Part shown: positions 1 to 12,072 of the stretch, piece after piece | Position numbering within the stretch: position 1 is the stretch's first letter | Layout: every line of letters starts with the position of its first letter | Assembly: GCF_036884655.1 (NCBI RefSeq) | Contig: NC_088354.1 | Coordinates: forward strand, 17,989,001-18,053,000 | Source: Musa acuminata AAA Group | Taxonomy: Eukaryota; Streptophyta; Magnoliopsida; Zingiberales; Musaceae | Length of the DNA stretch: 64,000 nt | Direction: 5' to 3' | Program-made: the position numbers and the translations under genes | The notes under the pieces: model-generated | Seen by the model: the letters and a program-made list of their open reading frames with translations, nothing else | Databases searched by the model: none | Told to the model about the DNA's origin: nothing

Positions 1-204
1 AATCCTATTTAACACTATAGAACTAATCATATTGACATTAGACATCGTTTTATTAGGGATTACATTAATAATCATGATATATGTTTAGATTTAATTGATA
101 CGAAATATTAATTAGTAGATATTTTTACTAAACCACTAAGCGAGGAATAATTCAATTTTATTAAAAGAGAATTAGGCATGTTGAATCTTTCAAAAGCATG
201 ATTA
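1..204 (+). pseudogene. Sirevirus-like RNase H C-terminus (element P)
   Basis: The plus strand encodes the last part of a copia RNase H domain, with the recognisable run HIDIRHRFIRDYINNHD and the closing motif DIFTKPLSEE, broken by several stop codons. It closely resembles the same stretch of element A (about 7490-7660). The rest of this pol gene lies left of the window. I infer that it is the 3' end of an old plus-strand Sirevirus-like element (P) that was later split by element O. Confidence 0.8.
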
Positions 205-704
205 AAGACTTTTTGCTATTTATGCTTGTATGATTCTTTCTTTTTGCTCAAGGAGATATTTGCCCAAATGAATCATGATCTTTCACTTGACTTTTTGGTG
301 TTCATGAGTTAAGATTTTTTTTATATAAATCAATACTTTTTACTATTTATTATTCTATGATTCTTTCTTTTTGCTAATGACTAAGGAAAAAATTTATCCA
401 AATGAATCATGATCTTTTGGTATTCACGATTTAAGATTTATTATGTATGACTCTTTTGTATTCATAACTTGTATACTCTATTTTATTGATGACAAAAGAG
501 AAAAAGTAACTCATATTTTTTGTTGGTAACAAAACAAGAGAAGTAGTGATTCATTCCTAACTTATGTGTTGAACAAAGAGAGTTATTATACTTTTATAAC
601 TTCTTATTAATAGTGACTTATGCCTAACTTTTATTACTTATTTTTTGAAACTTGAAACTTGATTGAATATTTGGGCTTGTAATGATAATATCAAGATCGA
701 ATTT
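205..704 (+). mobile_element. 3' non-coding region of element P, left part
   Basis: AT-rich DNA follows the pol tail and holds degenerate polypurine-tract-like units (around 370-392 and 480-505, 'gatgacaaaagagaaaaag'). These match the repeated polypurine tracts seen downstream of pol in the other Sirevirus copies of this window. It is interrupted at 704/705 by element O and appears to resume at 27404. No gene is seen. Confidence 0.55.
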
Positions 705-2222
705 TGCTAGTTATAAGTGTCTTGCAAGCCAATCACGTGAGTGATAGCACGTGTGACATGGTATACACTCTTTTTGCTTATTATTTATTTGATATTTTTC
801 TCACTTTTTATTACCTATTGCATGTATTATGATGTCCACGGATATGTGCAATAGGAATCGAATCATGATAAGATCATGATAATGAGACCGATTCACCTTT
901 AAACACAAACCCTAAATAATCCTAGTCATAGATCACTCGAGATGGATATCGAGATAACCGAATAGACTGGTGTGCTATATACCTAATCATATAATGGAGG
1001 CGGCTGGTCTCATAGCTGCTCATGTGGGGACACTAGGGATACCGCACAAGTGCTCATTGTAGAATGAGTTCACTGATTGATCTACTCATGAAATGTTGAA
1101 TAGTTGATGATACCTCATTATCAGATAGTGATTCCATCATCTCAGTGGTGTATCTAATCCTTAGACTTGAAACACCAAGAATATCCAATATGAGTACTCC
1201 ACTCTTTGATACTAGACTTATAGACCTAAAAGTTTCTGATCTAGCACAACTAATTATCGGGAGTGGTAGCCAACCTTACGAGGACTATTGAGTGTCGATA
1301 GAGGATCATATACTATTGATGTCATGAGAGAAATATCCTATATAGTCTTGCTCAAACAAATCCCCAACCAGGTCATTCAGATTAAGAGTGAAATAGTTCT
1401 TTGGGAGAATCCGATTAGAGCGAGACTTGAGTAGAAATCATATAAGCCTAACAGTACCATACCCGGAATACGATCTTTAGGGTATTAGATGGATAAGGTA
1501 CTATAGATATACGGTAACTAAGGATAGACGGGTCCAATGGATTAGATTCCCCTGTATCATTTGGAGACTATGGTATAGTGGCCTAGTACTTCCATAGTCG
1601 ATGAGTCGAGTGAATTATTATAGAGATAATAATTCACTAAGCCAAAAGGAGTTTTGATAGGCATGATCATGGCTAGCTCGATATTGGGCCTAGAGAGTTA
1701 AACACATATGAAAGGTGTTGCGACAAGTAGAGGTTCAGATATGAGATAATTGTTGGAGCTCCTATCTTATTGGATATCTAATAAGCTCCTGAATTATTGG
1801 ATCTTATGGATAAGATCCAATAAGAGCTAATGAGAGATTATTAGGTCGAGATCCACTAATCTAATAGGCTTGGGTAGTTGGATGGAGATCCAATACCCAA
1901 TAGGGTAGGATCCATTATGGTTAAGTTAATAGGAGGCCTATATAAATAGGAGGGAACCAAAGGGCCATAAGCTAGACTCTTTTTTACTACCACCTCTTAT
2001 TCTCCTTTCCTCCTCTCCTTAACTAACAGCCCCTATTTGGGGCGTGTGGACAGCAAAAAGGGCCAGCCCCTTCTTGATTGTGTGGTGCGCATATCTAGGA
2101 GATTTGAGCAATGACTTAAGGAGCATCTTCATAGCCCCTGTTATATGGATCACCACTAGAGAGAAGAATAGTTGACCTCCTTCATCATCTCTCACAGATC
2201 TACAAGTTTTTAGGGATATACG
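705..2222 (+). repeat. 5' LTR of O, first part
   Basis: It aligns by eye along its length with 25738-27230. It starts TGCTAG and holds a TATA box (tataaata at 1941-1948). The LTR is broken at 2222/2223 by Sirevirus A and continues at 10311. The two parts add to about 1687 bp, against 1666 bp for the 3' copy. Confidence 0.85.
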
Positions 2223-3463
2223 TGTTGAATCTCGGATTTTGATGATGAAATCAATTAGTAAATTGTTTGATCTAATCTATATATTGAGAAAAGTGTGCAG
2301 GATTAACTATAATAGCGGTAAGATATAAAGTAAATGTTATTCCGGAGTCAAGATCGAGATTTCGTCAAGAATTCGAGAGTTCGTCGGAAGTCCGGACATT
2401 CATCGGAGGTTCTGCCATAGTTAACCAAGAAGTCTAGGAGCTTGCCAAAAAAGCTTGTCGAAACTCGCCAAAAAGATCATCGTGAAGTCCAGAAGCTTAC
2501 CAGAAGTCCGTTGGAACATTGTTGAGAGATCGTCGGAAGCTCGCCAAAAGAACAATTGGCATATCGGACCAAGATTGCTTAGTTAATATCTTAAATTATT
2601 GTAGTTAGACCTTAAGTTGAGTTAGGATTGGAAGGAATCCCACTAACTCAGTTAGGGGCCAACTAGGCCCTTAACAGGGTTGAATTGGGCCGGTTGAACA
2701 GTCCATTCAGCACCTAAAGTTACGACTAACGGTGGCACTACTTAGGACTCAATCTCCCAAGTGGTTTGGATGGTGGTACCACCCAGACTATGTAGTGGTA
2801 CCACCGATAGTTATTACCTGCTAGTAATGTTACCGCTTGTCAGGCGGTGATACCGTCGGACTAGGCAGTGGTACCGCCTAGTGTCACAGAGTCAAGCGAT
2901 GGTACCGCTAGTACCCCGAAATCTGAGGATGTGACACTTTTTGGCTCCAATTCTGAAGTCATTAAGGCTTATAAATACCCGCATGAAAGGGCACAAAAAG
3001 TAAGAACAAAATATTGAAGTCTTGGGGTGTGAAAGTGTTGTAAAGATAAAAAGAGTCCTCCTCCCTTTCTGAGTGTTATGATCATTCAAGAGAGGTGTGA
3101 GGCTTGTAAGGGTTATCTCCTAAACTTATGAAAAGGATAAAACACTGTAAAGAGGTGGTTGATCTTCGTCTATTGAAGGAAGACCATTAGTGGACGCCGT
3201 TGACCTCGACGGAGGAGGAATCGTAAGTAGATGTAGGTCATAACGACCAAACCACTATAAATTCTGATGTGCTCATTTCCATTTTTCTTTTCATTACTGC
3301 CATTACTTTCTAAGTTAATTGTTAGTTCATTTACTCTAAAGTCAAGCACTTTCCGAGATTGGTTTTCAACGAACAAAAAATTATAAAACCGATGATTTTT
3401 TTACTACACTAATTCATACCCCATCCTCCCCCCCCCCTCTTAGTGCTGCTCGTGATCCTAACA
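2223..3463 (+). repeat. 5' LTR of element A
   Basis: It runs from TGTTGAATCTC to CCTAACA. U3 carries a cluster of GGTACC-centred palindromes at about 2757-2913, then a TATA box (tataaata, 2970-2977). The distal part has a C-run (about 3425-3437) just before the CTCTTAGTG motif found at the end of all LTRs of this family. Confidence 0.85.
2757..2913. repeat. GGTACC palindrome cluster in LTR of A (5')
   Basis: Several copies of a GGCGGTGGTACCGCC-like quasi-palindrome, in direct and diverged form, lie about 60-200 bp upstream of the TATA box. The same cluster occurs in every other LTR of the family in this window. Confidence 0.8.
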
Positions 3464-3480
3464 ATTGGTATCAAAGTAAG
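3464..3480 (+). other. Primer-binding site of element A
   Basis: 'attggtatcaaagtaag' directly follows the 5' LTR. It resembles the TGGTATCAGAGC that pairs with the 3' end of initiator tRNA-Met, with a G-to-A change (AAAG for AGAG). Confidence 0.7.
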
Positions 3481-3513
3481 GTCACTCTCGATTTGATTTG
3501 AAACCCAAGAAAT

Positions 3514-4404
3514 ATGACATTTGTTGGCAACCAAGAGGGTCACTCAATTACACGTCCACCCATATTTAATAGGATGGATTACACCAATTGGAAGACTAGA
3601 ATGAGGATTTTTCTAATTTCTATAGATTTTAAGTTATGAAACATTATGAAAAATAGCTTTCAAAAGTCTTCTCTTCCAATGAATGATTGGAATGAGTTGG
3701 AGAAGAAGACTTTTGCTTTAAATGCTAAGGCTATGAATGCATTATTTTACGCTTTAGATAAAAATGAGTTCAATCGAGTATCTATTTATAAAATGACTTT
3801 TGATATTTGGCACATACTTGAAATTACTCACAAAAGCACTAGTAGAGTAAAGGAGTTGAAGATAAATCTTTTAGCTCATACTTATGAATTATTTCGAATG
3901 AAGCCAAGCGAAATTATTATTGACATGTACACCCATTTTGTGGATGTCATCAATAGTTTAAAAACTCTTGACAAATATTTTTTAAGCTTTGAACTTATTA
4001 ATAAAATCTTGAAATCCCTTCCAAAGGGTTGGGACCCTAAAGTAATGGTCATTCAAGAGGCCAAGGACTTGAATGATTTCCCTCTCGAAGAACTTATTTG
4101 GTCATTAATAGCCTATGAGATGACTTGCAATGCTCATGAAGAGCTTGAGAATAACCTTCGAAAGAACAGAGAGGATATGACACTAAGAACTCAAGATGAT
4201 CACTTGAAAGAAAATTCAAGTGATGAGGACTATGATGATGACTTGGCACTCTTGACAAGAAAGTTTAAAAAATTCATAAAAAAAATAAATTTAAAAATGA
4301 CATTAAAATTTGAGATCGGTAGCAAGTCCTTGAATATGATCCTTGCTAATAAGAGTTACATTCATAGAAGAGGCAGAATCGGATTTGTGAATAGCTCTCA
4401 CTAA
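3514..4404 (+). pseudogene. gag of Sirevirus A
   Basis: The reading frame from ATG at 3514 encodes a copia Gag. It has the N-terminal motif DYTNWKTRMRIFL (W in the Gag-like domain), then ALNAKAMNALFYAL, FDIWHILEITHKST and the MYTHFVDVINSLK helix region. One in-frame TGA at about 3637 separates the first 41 codons from the main open stretch (3646-4404). The C-terminal part is Lys/Glu rich. The gag of element C (from 18884) is a close relative. In the family Gag forms the particle; here it is not translatable as one piece. Confidence 0.85.
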
Positions 4405-7400
4405 AATCCAACCACCTTTGTTAAAGGCCCTACCTTGCATGTATCACCCCACACCAAGTGCAACTTTTGTTGTAAACTTGGACATATTACCTATAAATAT
4501 CCACTTAAGAGATATAGTCCATACAAATTGATTTGGGTTCCTAAAGGAACTATAAAGAACTTTGTGCAAAATGATAAATTGAGTAGATCGATTTTTGAGG
4601 CACCTAAGGTCAAGTGGTTGCCTAAAAATCATCCTCTTTTGTAGAAAGATTTGCCATCATAAGCTAGGAGTAAGAGATAGTACCTTGATAGTGGATGCTC
4701 AAGGTACATGACTGGAGATCCATCTAAATTCTCTAAGCTCACTAGCCTAGAGGAAGGGTATGTCACCTTCGGAGATAACAACATGGGTAAAATCATTGGT
4801 AAAGGAATAATAGGTAACAAATCTAACTTTCTAATTAGAGATGTGTTGTTGGTTGATAGCTTAAAGCATAATCTTTTGAGCATTAGTCAATTATGTGATA
4901 AAGGATACGTCATTAGATTTGAATCAAATGCTTGCCTTATTGAACAACCACACAAAACATCTCTATGATTGCCCTAAAATAAAATAATGTATATACTATT
5001 GACATTGATGATCTTTGTGATGAAGTGTGTTTTTTGGTTTTGAATGACAATGCTTAGCTTTGTCATAGAAGATTAGGTCATGCTAACATGAAACTAATCT
5101 CTCAAATCTCATCCAAAGAACTTCTAAGAGGTATTCCTAATATTAAGTTTGTTAAAGATAATGTATGTGATGTATGTCAACTAGGAAAATAAATAAAAGA
5201 TAGTTTCAAACCAAAGAATCAAATAAGCACCTCTAGACCATTGTAATTGATCTATATGGATTTGTTTAGATCAATTGATACATCAAGCCTAGGAGGTAGC
5301 AAATATGCCTTTGTCATTATAGACGATTATAGTAGATACACTTGGATATACTTCTTGACACACAAAAGTGATTGCTTTAGGTATTTTTCTAAGTTTTGTA
5401 AACTTGTTCTAAATGAAAAATGCTTTATGATTTCATCAATTCAAAGTGATCACGGTGGTGAATTTCAAAACCATAATTTTTAAAAATTTTATGAATCCAA
5501 TGGATACATCCATAATTTCTCTACTCTAAGAAATTCTTAACAAAATGTAGTAGAAAGAAAAAATAGAAATTTACAAGAAATGGTAAGAATCATGTTAAAC
5601 GAACATAGCCTACCCAAATATTTTTGAGTCAAAGCCATTAATAAAGCATGCTATATCATGAATAGGATTCTAGTAAGACCATTACTTTTCAAAACTCCTT
5701 ATAAATTATGAAATAACAAAAAAACCCAATGTTTCATATTTTAAAATTTTTATTGTAAATTTTTCATCTTGAATGAAAAAGATGTCTTAGAAAAGTTTGA
5801 TGCAAAATCCGATGAAGACATTTTTCTTGGTTATTCTTCTATTTCTATAGCCTTATGTGTCTTTAATAAAAGAACTTTGGTTATAGAAGAGTCTATTCGT
5901 GTTGTCTTTAATGAAGTTTCTGAATTTAAGAAAAATGAGTTTGATGATGATCTTAATTTTGATGCTTTGAATTTAAATGAACCCTCTCCTCCAACTAGCA
6001 ACTTGGATACATCTTCTTCCGAAACATCCTTACCCAAGGAATGGAAGTATGTAAATGCTCATCCTAAGGAAATAACCATAGGAGACACATCAAAAGGGGT
6101 TCAAACTCATTCTTCGCTTAAGAATTTTTATGATAATACCACTTTTCTTTCTTAAATTGAATCAAAATGTATTGATGAAGCCTTGAAAGATAATTCATAG
6201 GTTATCGCAATGCAAGAAGTGTTGAACCAATTTGAGAGAAACGATGTATGGAAGGTTGTTCCGAGGCCAAATGACTATTTAGTTATTAGTACTAAATGTG
6301 TCTTTAGAAACAAGCAAGATGAATTTGGTATCGTGGTTAGAAACAAGGCTAGATTAGTGACCAAGGATTTCAACTAAGAAGAAAGTATCGATTATGAAGA
6401 AACCTTCACTCTTATGGTAAGATTAGAAGTCATAAGGATGCTCCTTGCCTATGCTAGTTGTAATAACTTTAAAAGTACTTTTCTTAATGGTTTTATTTTC
6501 GAAGAAGTTTATATTGAATAACCTGTCGAAATTGAGAGTGATAATTTTTCGAATCATGTGTTTAAATTGACTAAAGCTCTTTATGGATTAAAACAAGTCC
6601 CAAGGGCTTGGTTTGAGAGACTTAGCTCCTTTCTTATCCAAAATAATTTCTCTAAAGGCAAGGTCAATACTACATTGTTTATTAAAAATTTTAAAAATAA
6701 TTTTCTTGTTATTCAAATTTATGTTGATGATATTATTTTTAGTTCTACAAATAAATCTTTATGTGAATCGTTTGCCAAGAGTATGAGCCAAGAGTTTGAA
6801 ATGAGTTTAATGGGTGAGCTAACTTTCTTTTTAGGCTTACAAATCAAATAACCTATATTTTTCTTAGTCAAACAAAATATGTATTAGATTTACTAAAATG
6901 ATTTAATATGGATCTTTCAAAGGCTATCAATACTCTTATGAGTACCTCCACTAAGTTAAACATTGACGAAAGTAGAGAAAGCTTTGATCAAAAAGCTTAT
7001 AGGGGTGTGATAGGTAGTTTACTATACCTCATCGCAACTAGACCGGACATCATGTTTAGCGTAGGACTTTGTGCTAGGTTTCAATCTAATCCTAAGCTGT
7101 ATTATCTTAAAGCAGTTAAAAGAATTCTTAGATATCTTAAAAGAATCACTAATCTAGGATTATGGTATCCAAAATATGAAAACTTTGAATTAATTGCTTA
7201 TGCTAATGCAGATTTTGCTGGATGTATATTAGATAGAAAAAGCACATCCAGAATATGTCAATTCTTAGGTCGTACACTTGTCTCTTGGTCTTCCAATGAA
7301 CAAAACTCGGTTGCACTATCTACGATCGAGACCGAATACATAGTGACTAGTACATGTTGTGCCCAAGTTGTATAGATGAAAAATACATTGGAAGATTATA

Positions 7401-7660
7401 GAATTTATCTTAAGAATATTCTCATAAAATGTGATAATACAAGTACAATATGTTTAACAAAAATTCTTATTCAACACTCTAGAACTAAATATATTGACAT
7501 TAGGCATCATTTCATAAGAGATCATGTTAATAACCATGATATATCTTTAAAGTTTATTGATACTAAATATCAATTACCTGATATCTTTACAAAACCTTTG
7601 AATGAAGAATAATTTAATTTTATTAGAAGGGAATTAGGGATGTTAAATTGTCCGAATGCA
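4405..7660 (+). pseudogene. pol (PR-IN-RT-RH) of Sirevirus A, decayed
   Basis: Copia order can be followed with many stops and small shifts. There is a zinc knuckle at 4456-4500 (CNFCCKLGH, the final Cys replaced by Tyr). The protease active-site region is YLDSGCSRYMTGD at about 4680-4715. Next come the GAG-pre-integrase HRRLGH, an integrase core (VIIDDYSRYTW, SDHGGEF, VERKNR at about 5310-5570), reverse transcriptase ([12 protein letters not shown]; catalytic YVDDIIF near 6720) and RNase H (TRPDIMFSV, DIFTKPL). The order PR-IN-RT-RH marks Ty1/copia. Non-functional. Confidence 0.9.
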
Positions 7661-9083
7661 TGAATTTGATGTATATCTTTTTCAAACTTTCTCGATTTTT
7701 TTTTGGCTTTCATGAAATTATTTCATAAATAAGGCCTTCATGAAATCTCGAACATTAATCTACTTGGTATCAAATTTACTTCATACAAATGATGTTTGAT
7801 ACACTTAGTCCCTTCACTCATGGAATTCATTGACAAATGTAACTCTCACGGATTTCACTCTTGTAAATTTTTAATGAGAAACGAATTTGACTTATGAAGT
7901 TTTATTCATGAATTTTCATTTATGATGCTCCTTTCCCATGAATTCTTCCTTATTTTTCTCATGAAAGAAGAATTTTTATGAATTTTTAGTGTGTGATGAT
8001 CACTTGCAAGAATGGGGATTTGATTTCGTATGGATATCTTGATCCTTTTCATAAATCCCTTCTCTTTATTAAAATTGAAGCATGATTTAATGAAACTCAT
8101 TTATTGTTTTGAATTTGACTTGGTTCAAATCCTTTTATGAATTTAGTTCTTAATGGATTCTTTCCTTACCCTTCTTCCTCTTTTTCTTATGACAAAGGAA
8201 GAAAGAAACTTGCATATCTCAAGAAGAACCAAAAGCATTTACACATCTAAAGTAAAAATGTTAGCTTATCCAAAAATGTTAGCTTATCATGCAAAGTTTT
8301 TTATTACCTTCCTTTATGGATTGGATAAATTGGTGTGAAAGTTGCTTGAATTTTTTTACCACATTTGCATTATTGAATTGTTCTCCTTTTTGTTGATGAC
8401 AAAGGGGGAGAAATATGGTAAATTGATGATAAATTTACATTATGAATATCTTAGATAAATGCATAAAATGTATTATATCGTAAATGCTTGAATGTCTTAC
8501 GAATGCTTGAAATATGATTAAATATGATTGGTATCGTCAAATACATACTTGAAAAATATCAAAATATTTGCTTGAAACGTATCGAAATGTGGCATGATTA
8601 TTTGTAAATATTTTATTCCTAGTATCATGCTTGATTTCGTATCAAAATGATAAATGTCTATCATTACGATGAAATATCGAAATTACCATACTTTATTTCG
8701 TATTTACAATTGGAATCATGCCTCGGTTTGATGAATCATCATTTTTATTGAAACTTGAATCTTACTAAATTTCATATTTGAAATTCACATCATACTTGAA
8801 AATAATGATTGTCTATCATCTCTCTATATTGGATTTGAAAATGGATGTCATGTCTTGACATCATTATTGATAAATATGTAGTATCGTACTTTGAGATGAT
8901 AAATCATGATTGGTATAATGATGTGCATGTTGATAAGTTTAAATGAATATAACTTATCGGGTTGATGCTTGAATTCAAAAGCCTTGAATTTAAAAGTATC
9001 TTTTCTCAAGTATGGTATATAGATAATGAGAGTTAAGGTTAATTCTGTCATCAATTGATTGTCATCATAAAAAAGGGGGAGAT
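7661..9083 (+). mobile_element. 3' non-coding region of Sirevirus A
   Basis: AT-rich DNA between the pol end and the 3' LTR. It contains an internal polypurine-tract hairpin at 8381-8413 and the LTR-proximal tract (aaaagggggagat, 9071-9083). Short ORFs here are not supported as genes. Confidence 0.75.
8381..8413 (+). repeat. Hairpin ending in a polypurine tract (element A)
   Basis: A T/C-rich arm (TTCTCCTTTTTGT), a short TGATGA loop and a purine arm (CAAAGGGGGAGAA) can fold with G-U pairs. Closely similar hairpins sit at 14716-14748, 21864-21897 and, on the minus strand, 61240-61271. Confidence 0.65.
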
Positions 9084-10310
9084 TGTTGAATCTCAAATTT
9101 TGATAATGAAATCAATTGGTTAATTATTTGATCTAATATATATGTTGAGAAAAGTGTACAAAATTAACTACGATAGTAGTAAGACATAAAAGAAATAGTG
9201 TCGGAGTCGAGATTGAGATTTTGTTGGGAGTTCGAGAGTTCATCGGAAGTCTAGATGTTCATCGGAAGTTCTGCCGGAATTAACCGAGAAGTCCAGGAGC
9301 TTGCCAAAGAAGCTCATCGGAACTTGCCAAGAAGATCATTATGAAGTCCAGGAGCATGCTAGAAGTCCATTGGAACATTGCCGAGAGATCGTCGAAAGTT
9401 CGTCGGAAGCTTACCAGAAGAACAATTGACACACTGGACCAAGATTGGTTAATTAATATCTTAAATTATCATAGTTAGATCTTAAGTTGAGTTAGGATTG
9501 AAAGATAATCTTACTAACTCAGTTAGGGGCCAACTAGGCCCTTAATATGGCTAAATTGGGTTAGTTGAACAACCCATTCAGCACCTGAAGTCATGGCCAG
9601 CGGTGGCACCGCTAGGGCCAGTGGTGGCACCGCTTGGGACTCAGTCTCCCAGGTGGTCTAGGCGGTGGTATCGCCCAGACTGAGCGATGGTACCACCAGC
9701 AGTTATTACCTGCCAACGGTGGTACTGCTTGTTAGGCAGTGGTACCGTCTAGTGTCAAAAAGTACGGCAATGGTACCACCCAATAATGGTGGTGGTACCA
9801 CCAATACCCCGAAATCCGAAGATGTGATACTTTTTTACTCCAATTCTGAAGCCATTGGGGCCTATAAATACCCCACCCTTTTATGCATGAAAGGGCATGA
9901 AAAGTGTGAACAAAATATTGAAGTCTTGGGGTGTGAAAGTGTTGTAAAAGTGAAAAGAGTCCCCCTCCTCCCTTTCTAAGTATTGTGATCATTCAAGAGA
10001 GGTGTAAGACTTGTAAGAGTTATCTCCTAAACCCGTGAAAAGGAGAAAGCGCCGTAAAGAGGTAGTTGGTCTTCACCTATTGAAGGAAGACTATTAGTGG
10101 ACACTAATGACCTCAACGAAGGAGAAATCAGAAGTGGATGTAGGTCACAACGACCAAACCACTATAAATTCTAGTGTGCTCATTTCCATTCTATTTTTCA
10201 TTGCCGCCATTATTTTCTAAGTTAATTGCTAGTTCATTTACTCTAAAGTCAAGCACTTTCTGAGATTGGTTTTCAATGAATGAAAAATTTACAAAACCAA
10301 TGATTTTTCG
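9084..10310 (+). repeat. 3' LTR of element A, 3'-truncated
   Basis: It starts TGTTGAATCTC after a polypurine tract. The palindrome cluster is at about 9603-9811 and the TATA box (tataaata) at 9863-9870. It stops within the phrase 'accaatgatttttcg' where the 5' copy continues for roughly another 90 bp. O sequence follows at once. Confidence 0.8.
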
Positions 10311-10479
10311 ATTTCCCTAGGTATCACACATCCCTTAACATGCATGACTTTTTGATTTCATAGGTTTTTGCACACCAATCTTCGCACGACGATGAAACCT
10401 TCTTTTCTGTGAAAAATTATGGGATTTTTGTTTTATGTTCTTTTGCTATACATGTGATGTCACCCTAGATTTCCCAACA
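10311..10479 (+). repeat. 5' LTR of O, last part
   Basis: It matches 27231-27403 (for example CACACCAATCTTCGCACGA) and ends TTCCCAACA directly before the primer-binding site. Confidence 0.85.
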
Positions 10480-10493
10480 GTGGTATCAGAGCC
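10480..10493 (+). other. Primer-binding site of O (initiator tRNA-Met)
   Basis: GTGGTATCAGAGCC follows the LTR end. TGGTATCAGAGC is the standard complement of the plant initiator tRNA-Met 3' end used by copia elements. Confidence 0.9.
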
Positions 10494-10805
10494 AAGTTGT
10501 TCGTGCAAAAGATTGGCTTATAAATTACGTCTATTGTGTTCAATCGTGTAGAATTATTTTTCCGTGATTGCTCAATTTTTGTCATAGTTTGCAGATCTAT
10601 ACTACACTCTTTTTCTCTGTTAAAAGGTGTTTTAGAGAGGGCTTTTGATATCAAAATTGTTGATGCAAAAGTGATAGAAAGGGCAATAACTATTGATGCC
10701 CTAAAGGATGGCCAAAGGCTACTTGCAGCCTTGGCCGAGATCTCTCAATAGAGCTCTTGGCTTGGCCACCTGCAGTAGACTGAGAGCAGCCATGCTGCTC
10801 TTAGC

Positions 10806-11060
10806 CTGAGTAGATCAAAACCCCTGCAGCCAGGTTTCCTGACTGTAAGGGGCACCCCTAGCGACTAGGGTTTTCTAGTTGCCAAGGAGACCTTAGCGGC
10901 CAGGATTCCTTACCGTATAGGGCAAGCAAGCAGCTAGGTTTCTTGGTTGCAGAGGACTCCTTGGTGGCTAGGGTTTCCTAGCCACACAAGGTAACCCTAT
11001 GGCCTAGGATTCCTAGTCACAAGAGAGTCCCTAGTGGTTAAGATTTCCTTGCCATATAAG
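10806..11060. repeat. Diverged tandem repeat of about 45 bp in the O leader
   Basis: The phrase GGTTTCCTAGCCAC (variants ggtttcctgactgt, ggattccttaccgt, ggtttcttggttgc, ggattcctagtcac, gatttccttgccat) recurs five to six times. It is separated by AAGGGGACCCTAG-like blocks. Confidence 0.65.
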
Positions 11061-11599
11061 GGATGACCTACCATGTGGGGGCACCCCATGGTAGGGTTCC
11101 CAAAATACTACAGAATAATTAATTAAATAGTTTAATTAATTATTATTATCTAGTAGTCCTACATGATGATGTGTACATATGATGTATGATGTGGATGAAT
11201 GATCATAGACCGTGTGATGCTATGTATATGTTTATTGTGGTTATTATTATTATTATTGGGGCCTGCGAACTTCTATTTTTTTTTCTCATTTATTGTTGGG
11301 CATGTGTGCCTATGATTGATTATGTATAATTATATGAGGAGGCATAGCGGGAACATAAAGGTGATAGCAGGACCCCACAAGATTGAGACGGACGATCGCA
11401 ATACATAGAGATACGTCGAGATGCCGATGGAACCAATGAGGACAAGATGGATAATTACAGGGCATGGAGATGTGTCGTTGCATACATAGATCGTGATGTG
11501 AGTCATTGGGCCCATTGGCTCGAGCTTGATCATATTAGGTTGTGGTCTATGATTATCTGGTATGATTGCTCATGTGATGTGTAATTACTTATACACCTA

Positions 11600-11737
11600 C
11601 TATATAAATATACATATACATATATATATACATATACATATATATATACATATACATATATATATACATATACATATATATATACATATACATATATATA
11701 TATATATATACATATATATACATGTATATATATATAC

Positions 11738-11768
<31 letters not shown>

Positions 11769-11783
11769 CATATATATATATAC

Positions 11784-11841
<58 letters not shown>

Positions 11842-11860
11842 GTATATATATATACATATA

Positions 11861-11891
<31 letters not shown>

Positions 11892-11900
11892 TTATTTATT
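11600..11900. repeat. AT/ATAC microsatellite
   Basis: About 300 bp made of (AT)n with regularly placed C. The first part (11611-11700) repeats an 18-bp ATACATATACATATATAT-like unit; the rest is irregular (AT)n, ending in TTTATTTATTTA. All ORFs here are repeat artefacts. Confidence 0.95.
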
Positions 11901-12072
11901 TATTTACATGCGATGTAGATATATATTAAATATGTATATATGTGATATGTCATAGGAAACTGAATCAAAATTCCCTCTCGATAATATTAAGTAGATAAAC
12001 GTGAAGCAATTAGATTGACCCACGTGGCCTTCCATCGTTATAAGGAGAAATCGATTTCCGACGTAGGTTGAG

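Larger units (their letters stand above)
2223..10310 (+). mobile_element. Sirevirus-family copia element A, nested in the 5' LTR of O
   Basis: It begins TGTTGAATCTC and has a 1241-bp 5' LTR, a PBS-like site, a decayed gag-pol and a long 3' non-coding region with repeated polypurine tracts. The 3' LTR lacks its last hundred or so bases, including the poly-C tract and the CCTAACA terminus. The RNase H signature around TCCAQVV and the repeated polypurine tracts are Sirevirus (SIRE/Maximus) traits. The right junction is truncated, so no target duplication can be read. Confidence 0.85.

Noticed and set aside
9665..9979. 104-codon ORF
   Set aside because: It lies inside the palindrome cluster and TATA region of an LTR; same for 15490-15853, 18060-18425, 22671-22874 and 60488-60832.
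11530..11955. Several overlapping ORFs of 60-118 codons on both strands
   Set aside because: They are all translations of the AT/ATAC microsatellite (IYIHIY repeats).
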